From Proteobacteria bacterium CAG:495 (GTDB lineage Bacteria > Pseudomonadota > Alphaproteobacteria > RF32 > CAG-239), in assembly GCA_000432275.1 (NCBI GenBank), contig HF995285.1:23415-66587 (forward strand): a stretch of 43,173 bases of DNA, in the 5' to 3' direction. The position numbers and the translations under genes were made by a program. Of this stretch, positions 1-8,237 are shown piece by piece. The notes under the pieces were generated by a model, which saw nothing but the letters and a program-made list of their open reading frames with translations, ran no database searches and was not told the origin of the DNA. How positions within the stretch are numbered: the first letter of the stretch is position 1; every line of letters starts with the position of its first letter.

Positions 1-1
1 T

Positions 2-844
2 ATCCTGCTGAACAAAATCAAAAACTTCCTTATCGGCTTCAATATCGGCAGCGTCCACATTTCAATCACCTCTATCCTGCTCGGACTGCTCACCTTCTTC
101 GTCTCGCTGTTTTTGTTCCGCTCGCTTAAAAACAGCTTTATCAACGGCAGCCTCAGCCAGATAGATATGGAAGACGGCGTCAAAAGTTCGCTTATCTCGG
201 CAATCGGCTTTTTCGGGTTTATATTTTCGCTCATCTTCGGTATTGCCGTAATGGGCGGAAGCTTCAGCAGCATCGCCATTATGGCCGGAGCTTTGTCCTT
301 TGGTGCCGGTCTCGGTCTCCAAAACATCGTCAGCAACCTGGTCGCCGGTATGACCATCCTGTTCGAACGCCCGATAAAAATCGGCGACTGGGTCATCATC
401 AACGGGCAGGAAGGCATTGTTAAACGTATCAATATGCGCGCCACCGAGCTGGAAACCTGGAACAAGGCCAACGTTATCATTCCCAATTCCGATATCCTTT
501 CCAAAAGCGTCGTCAACAAAACTTACGCCAATCGTATGGGCCGCGTTGAAATAAAAATCGGTGTTGACTACGACAGCGATTTAAACCTGGTAAAAAAACT
601 GCTGCTGGAAATAGCCAACAACGATGCCGAGGTTCTCAAAGACCCGGCGCCTTCGCTGCTGTTTACCGATTTCGGAGACAACAGTCTGAACTTTCAGCTT
701 AATTGCTATACCTCCAACGTGTATAACAGCTCCGGAATTGCCAACCGCATCCGCGAAAAAATTGTCGAACAGTTCAGGAGCAACCAAATAAACATCCCTT
801 TTCAGCAAAGAGTCGTGCATCTGATTGAAACCTCTGTCCAATAA
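2..844 (+). CDS. MscS-family mechanosensitive channel, 5' end outside the window
   Basis: The reading frame is open from base 2, so the N-terminus lies upstream of the window. The visible 280 residues begin with two hydrophobic segments, followed by the MscS pore-lining helix and start of the beta domain (GAGLGLQNIVSNLVAG, then ILFERPIKIGDWV), which are characteristic of the family. A soluble C-terminal alpha/beta region ends at Gln before TAA. MscS channels open under membrane tension and release solutes during osmotic downshock. A Lys/Asp-containing linker precedes the pore helix, so it may belong to a longer MscK/YbdG-like member, but the missing N-terminus prevents a decision. An intrinsic terminator follows directly. 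Confidence 0.88.
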   Translation: MLLNKIKNFLIGFNIGSVHISITSILLGLLTFFVSLFLFRSLKNSFINGSLSQIDMEDGVKSSLISAIGFFGFIFSLIFGIAVMGGSFSSIAIMAGALSFGAGLGLQNIVSNLVAGMTILFERPIKIGDWVIINGQEGIVKRINMRATELETWNKANVIIPNSDILSKSVVNKTYANRMGRVEIKIGVDYDSDLNLVKKLLLEIANNDAEVLKDPAPSLLFTDFGDNSLNFQLNCYTSNVYNSSGIANRIREKIVEQFRSNQINIPFQQRVVHLIETSVQ

Positions 845-849
845 AAAAA

Positions 850-878
850 GCCGCTTTCAAAAAGCGGCCTTTTCTTTT
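850..878 (+). terminator. Intrinsic terminator of the MscS-family gene
   Basis: The arms GCCGCTTT (850-857) and AAAGCGGC (861-868) pair around a three-base loop and are followed by CTTTTCTTTT. It starts six bases after the MscS stop codon. Confidence 0.85.
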
Positions 879-893
879 GCTGTTCCCTTAGGA

Positions 894-1082
894 TTATTTT
901 AATCTGATTTGGGTAGAAGTACACCCTTCGTTAGAAACCGTTCCCATAAAAGCATTCATATGAACCTGACATTTCTCGATTACCAGGCCGTTGTTGCCGT
1001 CAGAAGAAATATTGGTTACAAAGGGGCCGGCATTGGTGCAGGCGGTAACGGCAAACAAAGCCAAAATCAACAGTTTTTTCAT
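894..1082 (-). CDS. Small lipoprotein of unknown function
   Basis: A 62-residue protein starting MKKLLILALFAVTACTNAG: a short signal sequence with lipobox V-T-A-C, so it is probably lipidated on Cys15 and anchored in the envelope. The ATG at 1082 is chosen because GGAG lies six bases upstream of it; an in-frame ATG 12 bases further upstream overlaps that ribosome binding site. Two more Cys (near residues 32 and 48) could form a disulfide in the mature part. I do not recognise a family. It faces the MscS gene tail to tail. Confidence 0.7.
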   Translation of the reverse strand: MKKLLILALFAVTACTNAGPFVTNISSDGNNGLVIEKCQVHMNAFMGTVSNEGCTSTQIRLK

Positions 1083-1165
1083 TATAGTCTCCATTGCTCA
1101 TAGTCCTCTTCCGTTCCCGGAATTGGCATTAGACTAATATGTAAAAGCCGCCCCTGTCAACAAAA

Positions 1166-1187
1166 AAGCCTTCCCGAAGGAAGGCTT
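1166..1187 (-). terminator. Intrinsic terminator of the acid-resistance operon
   Basis: The arms GCCTTCC (1168-1174) and GGAAGGC (1179-1185) form a hairpin with a tetraloop. Read on the minus strand it is followed by a run of T. It begins ten bases after the stop codon of the arginine decarboxylase gene. Confidence 0.85.
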
Positions 1188-1197
1188 TGCCGATTTT

Positions 1198-3492
1198 CTA
1201 ACGTTTTATGCAGATAATGCGATATTTTCCGTCTTCTGCCTCTACGCCGTGAATGTCATGGGTAAAGCCGGGAAATTCGCGGTCAAAAGCCTCCAATGCC
1301 TTTAAATATCCGAGCAGAGGCCCATCTGCCGGCCCGGCGTTTTCACCGGGCATCAACAACGGAATTCCCGGCGGATAAGGAACCACGCCGGTCGCTAATG
1401 TTCTGCCGGCCATTTCGTCAAGTGTCAGCGTCTCTACCATATCTTTGACCAGATGTTCATAGGCCTCCACCGGACTCATATCCGGGTGCGGCAAAACCGC
1501 AAACGCTTCTGACAAGGCCTTGGTCGTCCCCAGTTTGGACATTGCCCGGAACATTTCGTCAGACAGGTCCCGCAGCCCCATCCCCTGATAACGCTGCGGA
1601 TTATCGGCCAACACTTTCGGCAAAACTCTTTCCAACGGAGCATTGTTGTCGTAGTCTTCCTTAAAGGCAAACAACGCATTCAGCAAAGTTCCCCACTTGC
1701 CTTTCGTTACGCCGATAGAAAACAAAAACAAAATTGTAAAATCCGTCGTTTTCTCCACCACAATTCCGCGGTTGTCCAGATAAGAGGTAAGAATCGCGGC
1801 CGGAATACCCCAGTTTTCGAGGCTGCCGTCATCTTTCACACCCGGCGTTACCACCGAAACCTTAATCGGATCAAGCATGCAAAAACCGTCTTCAATATCG
1901 CCGAAACCGTGCCAGGCATCGTTCGGATGCAAAACCCAGCTTTCCGGATCGGTTGCCAGCTGCTCTTCCGACGCTGCGCAAAACGGTACTTTTTCCTTAC
2001 TGTCTTTATCAATAACATAATCCGGCTGCCAAACATTAAAAAACCACTCGTTTTTACATTCAAATTCGGCGTGCAGGCGTGCGACCGTCTTACGGAAGGA
2101 AACCGCCTCGCGAATGGAATCTTCCGTAAGGGCTTTGCCTTCCGGCCCGTCCATCATCGCCGCGCTGACATCGTTGGCCGCAATGATGGGATAAAACGGC
2201 GATGTCGAAGCATGCATCATAAAAGCTTCGTTAAAACGCCGCGGATCAATCGGCTTACGGCCTTCCCGGATATGAATCATAGACGCCTGAGAAAACGCCG
2301 CCAGCAGCTTATGAGTAGACTGCGTCGCAAAAACGGTGGGATCGCTTTTGCTGTAGTCTTTGGGATTTCCATACATTGCAAACCGATTTTCATATATCGG
2401 ATTAAACCGGGCATAACCATACCAGGCTTCGTCAAAATGCAGACGGTCGACACTTTCTCCCAGCAAATCTTTCACCCGGGCCACATTATAACACAAACCG
2501 TCGTATGTGGAGTTGGTGATAATCGCATGCACCGGCTGCGCGTCAATACCGTCTTTAATCAGCGGATTTTCACTAACGGCTTTCGCAACTGCGGCCTTAG
2601 TCAGACGATCCGGATGTATCGGGCCGATAATGCCGTATTGGTTGCGCGAAGGAACCAAATATGTAGGAATGGCGCCCGACATCGTAATCGCGTGTTCTAC
2701 CGACTTATGACAGTTGCGGTCGCACAAGGCAACCTGATTGCGGGTTACGCTGGCCATCAAAATCACCCTGTTTGAAGTTGAAGAACCGTTGGTAACCGTA
2801 TAACTGCGGTCTGCTCCGAAAACCCGCGCAATATATTTTTCGCTTTCCCCTATCGGTCCCGAATGGTCCAGCAGCGAACCAAGTTCGCCCACCGAAATGG
2901 AAATGTCGGAACGAAAAACCTCTTCACCGAAAAAATTAAAAAACGCGCGGCCGACCGGAGACTTCAAAAAAGCCGTTCCGCCGGTATGGCCGGGTGTATG
3001 CCACGAATACTCGTGCACCGCGGCAAACTGGGCCAGAGCCTTAAACATCGGCGGCAGGATAAACTCGCGGTAACGTTTGGTTGCGGCCAAAATTCTGCCG
3101 GTGATAAAATCAGCGGTGTCTTCCAAAATCCAGATAAAATCGTTAACCTTGTCAAGAATGTCTGCCGGGACCTCCGATGCCATCGTACGGCTAGAAAGCA
3201 AAAACACCGGCATATCCTTATTCCGCTGCCGCAGAACCTCCAAAACCTCTCCGGCATGCTGACAGCAGGTCTGGCTTTTCTCGTCCAGCTTAAGCAACAG
3301 GCACTGAATTGTCGGATCTGCGCTGATAAGCGCCTCCGCATCGGCCAGACTTTCCGAAACGACGACCTTAACGTCTTGGTTTTCCAGCTCTTCCTTGAGC
3401 GTTCTGACCGCCCGGGACGTCGCGTTGTTCCCGTTTATTCCCTCATATACCATCAACACTTTTATCTTGAAAGGATGTTCCTTATCTATCAT
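1198..3492 (-). CDS. adiA: Biodegradative arginine decarboxylase (AdiA-like)
   Basis: A 764-residue PLP-dependent fold-I decarboxylase, close to the 755 residues of E. coli AdiA. It has the N-terminal response-regulator-like wing domain (about 1-130), the core with LHFDEAWYGYARFNPIY (351-367), and the PLP-binding lysine in ATQSTHKLL (Lys395). Long stretches match AdiA as I remember it (WILEDTADFI, GSLLDH.G, VFGADRS, MDG near 480), which favours arginine over lysine or ornithine as substrate. The reaction converts arginine to agmatine and CO2 and consumes a cytoplasmic proton. The gene follows the antiporter gene by 13 bases in one operon (hdeD-adiC-adiA). LdcC/CadA-type lysine decarboxylase is the alternative, made unlikely by the AdiC neighbour. 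Confidence 0.93.
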   Translation of the reverse strand: MIDKEHPFKIKVLMVYEGINGNNATSRAVRTLKEELENQDVKVVVSESLADAEALISADPTIQCLLLKLDEKSQTCCQHAGEVLEVLRQRNKDMPVFLLSSRTMASEVPADILDKVNDFIWILEDTADFITGRILAATKRYREFILPPMFKALAQFAAVHEYSWHTPGHTGGTAFLKSPVGRAFFNFFGEEVFRSDISISVGELGSLLDHSGPIGESEKYIARVFGADRSYTVTNGSSTSNRVILMASVTRNQVALCDRNCHKSVEHAITMSGAIPTYLVPSRNQYGIIGPIHPDRLTKAAVAKAVSENPLIKDGIDAQPVHAIITNSTYDGLCYNVARVKDLLGESVDRLHFDEAWYGYARFNPIYENRFAMYGNPKDYSKSDPTVFATQSTHKLLAAFSQASMIHIREGRKPIDPRRFNEAFMMHASTSPFYPIIAANDVSAAMMDGPEGKALTEDSIREAVSFRKTVARLHAEFECKNEWFFNVWQPDYVIDKDSKEKVPFCAASEEQLATDPESWVLHPNDAWHGFGDIEDGFCMLDPIKVSVVTPGVKDDGSLENWGIPAAILTSYLDNRGIVVEKTTDFTILFLFSIGVTKGKWGTLLNALFAFKEDYDNNAPLERVLPKVLADNPQRYQGMGLRDLSDEMFRAMSKLGTTKALSEAFAVLPHPDMSPVEAYEHLVKDMVETLTLDEMAGRTLATGVVPYPPGIPLLMPGENAGPADGPLLGYLKALEAFDREFPGFTHDIHGVEAEDGKYRIICIKR

Positions 3493-3505
3493 TTTTTATC
3501 TCCCT

Positions 3506-4987
3506 CTACTCATTGTGAATAATATTTTCCAGGCTTTGCAGATTAAGACGCGGATGTACCGTTTTGCCGTCATAACGACCGACGGAAACCCAGAACATCG
3601 CCGCCAGAGCCGCCACCGTCATAACCAGCGTAAAATATCGAACCCAGGCCGGCACGCAGCAGCCGCCCGGTTTTATTTTTTGTTCTTTTATCTCCAGCTG
3701 GCGGTTAACCGACAGTTCGTAAAAGATTATGGTCGAAATGACGAACATCAGCGCCCAGCGCGTCTGCTCGGCATTGGAACCTATCATCGCCGTCATGCAG
3801 TAAATTGCTGCAATCAAACCGACAATCGTATAAAACACGTTTTGATTTTTGGTCATTTTGGTTCGGCCCAAAATTTTGATGGCAACCGAAGAATAGATGT
3901 ACGGCAGCAGCGTCATAATAACGGCAATCGACGCAATTTTTCCAAACTGCTGTGCCGCCGTCGGCGACATTGTTGCCAGCACTTGCAATGTCATAATTCC
4001 CGCTACGATGGCCAAACCGGCAGACGGTACGCCGCGGCGGTTGACCCTGGCAAAAACGTTTCCGAACAATCCGTCGTCGGCAGCGGCTTTGGCTGTTTGT
4101 CCCACCAACAGCGTCCAACCGCCCAAAGACCCCAAACAACCTGCGGCAGCACACAAGGCCACAACATTGCCTGCCGTACTGCCCAGCGCGATTCTTACCG
4201 CTTCGGAAAAAGGAGCAGAAGAAGCAATAAGCTCCTGGTTCGGAATAATTCCCATAATCGCCGATGAGCTCAAAATATAACAGACCGCCGCCAGCAACAC
4301 GCCGGCCACCGTCGCAATCGGCACGTTACGCGTCGGATCTTTGACCACAGCGGTCGAAACCGAAGCGCTCTCGACGCCGATAAACGCCCACAGGGTAAAA
4401 TTCAATGTCATTCCCAAAGCCGTCATATTGCTTTGCCCGGAAACATTCCATCCGTCCATAAAGGTTGCCGGATGAAACCAGAACCATCCCAGCAAAGCCA
4501 CACCGATAATCGGAAACAAGGCCAGCGTCGTCGTAAAGCTTTGGATTCTGGCCACAACGTTAGGCCCCAGAATATTGGCATAAGTCAGCATCCAGATGAT
4601 GCCTATCTGCCCCAGCGCCATTACCAGCGGATCCTTCAGCGAGGGAAAAAACGGCGTCAGATATCCGAGACCGGCCACAACCAAACCAACGTTGCCGACC
4701 ACGTTTGCCAGCCAGTAAACCAAATTGGTCTGATACCCCATATAGTTTCCAAAGGCCTTTTTGGTGTAGGCATACGGACCGCCGGCGGCAGGATCTATCT
4801 GCGTTAGTTTGGAAAAAACCAAAGCCAGCGCAATTGCCCCCACAATCGTTACCAGCCAGCCGATAACCGCAATGCTTCCGATTGCAGCAAGATTCGCCGG
4901 CAGCATAAATACGCCCGACCCCATCATATTTCCGGCAACCATCAACGTCGCCGGAACCAACCCGATTTTATTGTCTTCACTGGCCAT
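3506..4987 (-). CDS. adiC: Arginine/agmatine antiporter (AdiC-like)
   Basis: A 493-residue APC-superfamily transporter with about 12 membrane segments. E. coli AdiC has 445 residues, and the excess here is a C-terminal extension. Substrate-site signatures line up with AdiC: GNMMGSGV in TM1 (20-26), Tyr91 (Y93 in E. coli), Trp200 and Glu206 in TLWAFIGVE (W202/E208), and Trp291 in GGWTLLVGQTA (W293). It exchanges external arginine for internal agmatine, driving the decarboxylase cycle that exports protons. It sits between hdeD (17-base gap) and adiA (13-base gap). GadC or PotE-like exchange is less likely given these residues and the neighbours. Confidence 0.93.
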   Translation of the reverse strand: MASEDNKIGLVPATLMVAGNMMGSGVFMLPANLAAIGSIAVIGWLVTIVGAIALALVFSKLTQIDPAAGGPYAYTKKAFGNYMGYQTNLVYWLANVVGNVGLVVAGLGYLTPFFPSLKDPLVMALGQIGIIWMLTYANILGPNVVARIQSFTTTLALFPIIGVALLGWFWFHPATFMDGWNVSGQSNMTALGMTLNFTLWAFIGVESASVSTAVVKDPTRNVPIATVAGVLLAAVCYILSSSAIMGIIPNQELIASSAPFSEAVRIALGSTAGNVVALCAAAGCLGSLGGWTLLVGQTAKAAADDGLFGNVFARVNRRGVPSAGLAIVAGIMTLQVLATMSPTAAQQFGKIASIAVIMTLLPYIYSSVAIKILGRTKMTKNQNVFYTIVGLIAAIYCMTAMIGSNAEQTRWALMFVISTIIFYELSVNRQLEIKEQKIKPGGCCVPAWVRYFTLVMTVAALAAMFWVSVGRYDGKTVHPRLNLQSLENIIHNE

Positions 4988-5004
4988 TTCCCTTCTCCCG
5001 CTGC

Positions 5005-5541
5005 TTAACGATACTCAGGCAGTAACCGCTGATTGGTCGAATACTCGACGATTTCAATAATCCCGTACATCAGGATATAAGCGCCCATCAAAGCCGTCAG
5101 GGTAATTGTACCGATGGCCGGATACGCCAGAATCAAAAAGGCAAACAGCACGCCCAGAATTCCCGCCGTAAGCGTCCACCCCCAGGAAACGCCGCTGTTG
5201 CGCAGCTGAAAGGCCGAAACAATTTGCACCGCCCCGACGGCCAGACACCACAGGGCAAAAATAATCGGCAGCGATGCAGCCGTCACCCCGAGATTCGCCA
5301 CAAAAATAACGCCGACCAGCATATCCAGAAAGCCCACCAGCAGATACCAGCCCGAACGATAGGCAAACGAAGCCATAAAATACCCGGCGCCCACGACAAT
5401 AAAGACAATTCCCAAATACAAAGCCATTGCAACCAGGCTCGCCATCGGATTAAACCACACAAAAATTCCCAGCGCGGCCATAATAATGCCGGCAATCAGA
5501 TGCCATACGCTGAGCTTTTGGACTTTTTCGGTTGTAACCAT
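5005..5541 (-). CDS. hdeD: HdeD-family acid-resistance membrane protein (DUF308)
   Basis: A 178-residue polytopic membrane protein with six predicted hydrophobic segments in three similar pairs and the DUF308 pattern (GIxMAALGIFVWFNP; later GILGVLFAFLILAYP). HdeD in E. coli lies in the acid-fitness island and supports acid resistance at high cell density; its molecular role is unknown. Here it is the first gene of an operon with adiC and adiA, which strengthens an acid-stress role. The start has a strong ribosome binding site, AAGGAG, seven bases upstream of ATG. Confidence 0.85.
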   Translation of the reverse strand: MVTTEKVQKLSVWHLIAGIIMAALGIFVWFNPMASLVAMALYLGIVFIVVGAGYFMASFAYRSGWYLLVGFLDMLVGVIFVANLGVTAASLPIIFALWCLAVGAVQIVSAFQLRNSGVSWGWTLTAGILGVLFAFLILAYPAIGTITLTALMGAYILMYGIIEIVEYSTNQRLLPEYR

Positions 5542-5585
5542 AATTTTTCTCCTTAATTTTCTTAATAAAAATTCGTTTGTTCTTT

Positions 5586-5613
5586 TATGTAATCACTGTC
5601 CGGCATATTTCAA
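5586..5613 (-). promoter_or_regulatory. Putative promoter of hdeD-adiC-adiA
   Basis: On the minus strand TTGAAA (5613-5608) is separated by 16 bases from TACATA (5591-5586), giving an untranslated leader of about 40 bases before hdeD. Chosen by eye; no upstream acid-regulator site was recognised. Confidence 0.5.
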
Positions 5614-5671
5614 ACGCCGCTAACACATTAATTTTCTTTAATAAAATAAATTTCTAATATTTTTTTTGCTC

Positions 5672-5710
5672 CTTAAGCGTTCCTTAAGTTCGCAATGGTG
5701 TAGTCATAAT
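5672..5710 (+). promoter_or_regulatory. PmrA/QseB-type operator overlapping the ygiW-qseBC promoter
   Basis: CTTAAG at 5672-5677 and CTTAAG at 5683-5688 form a direct repeat with five bases between them. This is an exact match to the PmrA/QseB box (YTTAAG-N5-YTTAAG) known from enterobacteria. The second half-site lies 16 bases before a -10-like CATAAT (5705-5710), the position expected of an activator site replacing the -35. Downstream genes encode the cognate regulator family, so autoregulation is likely. Confidence 0.75.
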
Positions 5711-5716
5711 GTAACC

Positions 5717-5730
5717 AGCCGTTAACGGCT
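5717..5730. repeat. 14-bp perfect palindrome in the ygiW leader
   Basis: AGCCGTTAACGGCT reads identically on both strands. It lies just after the predicted transcription start of the ygiW operon and about 40 bases before the start codon. It could be an operator or a chance palindrome. Confidence 0.4.
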
Positions 5731-5769
5731 TAACTCAAAACCGACAATTAAAATTTAAGGAGAACTCAT

Positions 5770-6138
5770 ATGAAAAAAATTATCGCTGTATCTGCTCTGG
5801 CTTTGACCCTGGGATTTTCTGCCTCTGCTTTCGCTAACGGCGGCTTCGCCCCGCAGGGAGGATTCAACGGTCCCGGTCTGAGCCCCGTAACCGCTGCCCA
5901 GGCTGCCAAACAAAGTGACGACACGGCGGTTGTCCTGGTCGGCAAAATAGAAAAGAACCTCGGCAACGAAAAATACCTTTTCCGCGATGCCAGCGGCACC
6001 ATTATATTAGATATTGACAACGACGATTGGAGAGGTGTTAATATAACTCCTGCAGACACTGTTGAAATCCACGGTGAAGTCGACAAGGAAATGCTTAAGG
6101 ACACCGAAGTCGACGTAGATTACTTAATCAAAAAATAA
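5770..6138 (+). CDS. ygiW: YgiW/BOF-family periplasmic protein
   Basis: A 122-residue exported protein. The signal peptide MKKIIAVSALALTLGFSASAFA is followed by a Gly/Pro-rich linker and an OB fold with the BOF signature YLFRDASGTI.LDID...W.GV...P.DTVEI.GEVDK, nearly identical in pattern to E. coli YgiW. YgiW-type proteins are periplasmic and linked to stress and metal tolerance and to regulation of QseBC. A good ribosome binding site (AAGGAG) precedes ATG. The next gene begins 24 bases downstream on the same strand, reproducing the ygiW-qseB-qseC order of enterobacteria. Confidence 0.9.
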   Translation: MKKIIAVSALALTLGFSASAFANGGFAPQGGFNGPGLSPVTAAQAAKQSDDTAVVLVGKIEKNLGNEKYLFRDASGTIILDIDNDDWRGVNITPADTVEIHGEVDKEMLKDTEVDVDYLIKK

Positions 6139-6162
6139 CCATTCTTGCTAAAGGTAAAATCG

Positions 6163-6822
6163 ATGCGCATTCTCCTGATTGAAGACGACCAACTTATCGG
6201 TGACGGCCTGAATGTCGGCCTAGGCAAACTCGGTTTTACCGTCGACTGGTTCACAGACGGCCTGGACGGCCGTGAAGCCCTCTATCAGGCTCCTTATGAG
6301 GCCGTGGTTTTAGACCTCGGCCTTCCGGGAGTCGATGGCCTTTCGATTCTTAAAGAATGGCGGGCCAAAGGGCGCAAAGAACCGGTTTTGATACTCACTG
6401 CCCGCGGAGATGTCGACCAGCGTGTCATCGGGCTTGACAGCGGCGCCGACGACTATCTGGCCAAGCCTTTCGCTCTGGCTGAAGTTGCCGCCCGCATCAA
6501 AGCGCTGATTCGACGCCGCAGCGACCGTTTGGAGCCGGTTATCACGCATGGCGGCATTACGTTCAACCAACAGACCAAAGCCGTCACACTCAACGGAAGG
6601 GCAGTCACTTTAGCTCCCAAAGAACTGTTGTTGTTGGAACTCTTGTTCAACAACCCCAAACAGGTGCTTTCCAAAGAACTTATAGAAAGCAAAATTTATT
6701 CCTGGGATGAAGAAGTCAGCAGCAACGCCGTCGAAGTCCATGTACATCATCTGCGCCGCAAGCTTGGCAAAAACTTCATCCGTACCATTAATAAAATCGG
6801 CTATATATTGGGGGAAGCATGA
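6163..6822 (+). CDS. qseB: QseB/PmrA-like response regulator
   Basis: A 219-residue OmpR-family regulator, the same length as E. coli QseB. The receiver domain (1-115) has the acidic pair at residues 8-9, phospho-acceptor Asp51 in VVLDLGLPG, the Thr of LTARG and the Lys of LAKPF. The C-terminal winged helix (about 125-219) ends RTINKIGYILG. The ATG at 6163 is preferred over an upstream TTG because AAAGG precedes it and the protein then starts MRILLIEDD like its homologues. The stop overlaps the kinase start (ATGA), so the two are translationally coupled. Confidence 0.9.
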   Translation: MRILLIEDDQLIGDGLNVGLGKLGFTVDWFTDGLDGREALYQAPYEAVVLDLGLPGVDGLSILKEWRAKGRKEPVLILTARGDVDQRVIGLDSGADDYLAKPFALAEVAARIKALIRRRSDRLEPVITHGGITFNQQTKAVTLNGRAVTLAPKELLLLELLFNNPKQVLSKELIESKIYSWDEEVSSNAVEVHVHHLRRKLGKNFIRTINKIGYILGEA

Positions 6823-8168
6823 AAAAAATGAGTTTACGCCTGCGCCTCATCATCTCTTTTCTAATCGTATCAACCTGCGTTTGGACAGCCGCGGCAATCA
6901 TATCCTGGCAAGAAAGCCGCGACCAGATGGACGAGTTTTTCGACACCTATCAGCTTCTTTTGGCTCGCCAGCTCTCCACCGCCGACTGGACAAACCTGAC
7001 CGCCGATATGCAAAAAAAATCAAACCGCCTGATTGAAAATGTCGATGATGATGGTGAAGAAGAAGACGAAGCCCTGGGATTTGCCGTATTCAACCGCCGC
7101 GGCGAAATGATTTTTAATGACGACGAAAACGGCCGTGACTTTATTTATACCCCCGAAGCCTCCGGATTTATTAACCAGAAAATCGGACGCAAAAAAGATA
7201 TGTGGCGCATCTTCTGGCTGACGTCTGCCGACAAAAATTTCACCATTGCCGTCGGACAGGAGCTCGAATTCAGAGATGATGCAGCACTTGAACTGGTGGA
7301 AGAAACCCTGCTTCCCTGGCTTGTCGGCCTCTCTGTCCTGCTGCTTGCCGTCATTTGGATGGTCAGCCGCGAACTTCGCCCGCTGCGCCGGATTGCCGAC
7401 GAGCTCTCCGAACGGGATTCGGACAACCTGCATCCGCTCTCCCTAAGCGGACAGGCCTCGGAAATTCTGCCGCTTATCAAAGCCATAAACGCGCAGTTTT
7501 CCCGCATTGAACAAATGTTGCAGCGCGAACGCGGTTTTATCTCTGATTCCGCCCACGAATTGCGCAGTCCTCTGACGGCCTTAAAAGTCCAGCTTGAAGT
7601 TGCCCAGCTGGCTGACGACGACGCTGCCGCCCGGCATCAGGCCTTGCAAAAACTAAACCAGGGCATTGACCGTTCAACCCGTCTGGTTGAACAGTTGCTG
7701 GCACTTTCCCGGCTTGATTCTGCTGCCGCAGCGGCAAATGACGAACCTTTGGACTGGCCCGCACTTGTAAACGCGGCCGTAAACGAGCAGCTGCCCGCCG
7801 CTGAAGAAAAAAAGATAAATATCAAAACTTCAACCGACGGCAGTGCACCGACAACTTGCGGACAACCTCTGCTCTGGGCTCTGCTGCTCCGTAACTTGTT
7901 GGATAATGCCGTTCGTTACAGTCCTGAAGAAGCACAAATCAGCATCGAACTCAAAGACGAAACTCTTTCCGTAACCAACAGCAATACTGTCGTTGCTGCA
8001 GAATACCTGCCCCGTCTGAAAGAACGCTTTTTCCGCCCGGCCGGACAAAAAAGCACCGGAAGCGGTCTGGGACTGTCCATTGTGGAACGCATTGCCGAAC
8101 TGCACCGGTGCCGGGTCGCCTTGACTAACGATGACGGAAATTTCCGGGTCACGATTTCTCACTGCTGA
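6819..8168 (+). CDS. qseC: QseC-like sensor histidine kinase
   Basis: A 449-residue inner-membrane kinase, the same length as E. coli QseC. It has an N-terminal membrane segment (about 8-29), a periplasmic domain with an unusually acidic patch near 75-85 (DDDGEEEDE), and a second membrane segment (about 165-183). HAMP-like, phospho-acceptor His246 in SDSAHELRSPLTALK, the N box NLLDNAVRYSP and G box GSGLGLSIVERIA follow. The periplasmic region keeps QseC-like motifs (DE.FDT, VGQE.E.R.D.AL). The ligand in this organism is unknown; the acidic patch might sense cations, as in PhoQ/PmrB. Overlaps qseB by four bases. Confidence 0.9.
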   Translation: MKKMSLRLRLIISFLIVSTCVWTAAAIISWQESRDQMDEFFDTYQLLLARQLSTADWTNLTADMQKKSNRLIENVDDDGEEEDEALGFAVFNRRGEMIFNDDENGRDFIYTPEASGFINQKIGRKKDMWRIFWLTSADKNFTIAVGQELEFRDDAALELVEETLLPWLVGLSVLLLAVIWMVSRELRPLRRIADELSERDSDNLHPLSLSGQASEILPLIKAINAQFSRIEQMLQRERGFISDSAHELRSPLTALKVQLEVAQLADDDAAARHQALQKLNQGIDRSTRLVEQLLALSRLDSAAAAANDEPLDWPALVNAAVNEQLPAAEEKKINIKTSTDGSAPTTCGQPLLWALLLRNLLDNAVRYSPEEAQISIELKDETLSVTNSNTVVAAEYLPRLKERFFRPAGQKSTGSGLGLSIVERIAELHRCRVALTNDDGNFRVTISHC

Positions 8169-8237
8169 AAGTTATTTACTTTTAGGCACAAAAGTTCTAT
8201 TCATTAAGTATATCCAACTTTCAGCCGGAGATTACGT

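Noticed and set aside
1909..2775. A 288-codon frame on the plus strand inside the arginine decarboxylase gene
   Set aside because: Antisense to conserved AdiA sequence; Arg/His/Asn-rich composition typical of shadow frames.
3395..4267. A 290-codon frame opposite adiC
   Set aside because: Antisense to conserved APC transporter sequence, with no domain features of its own.
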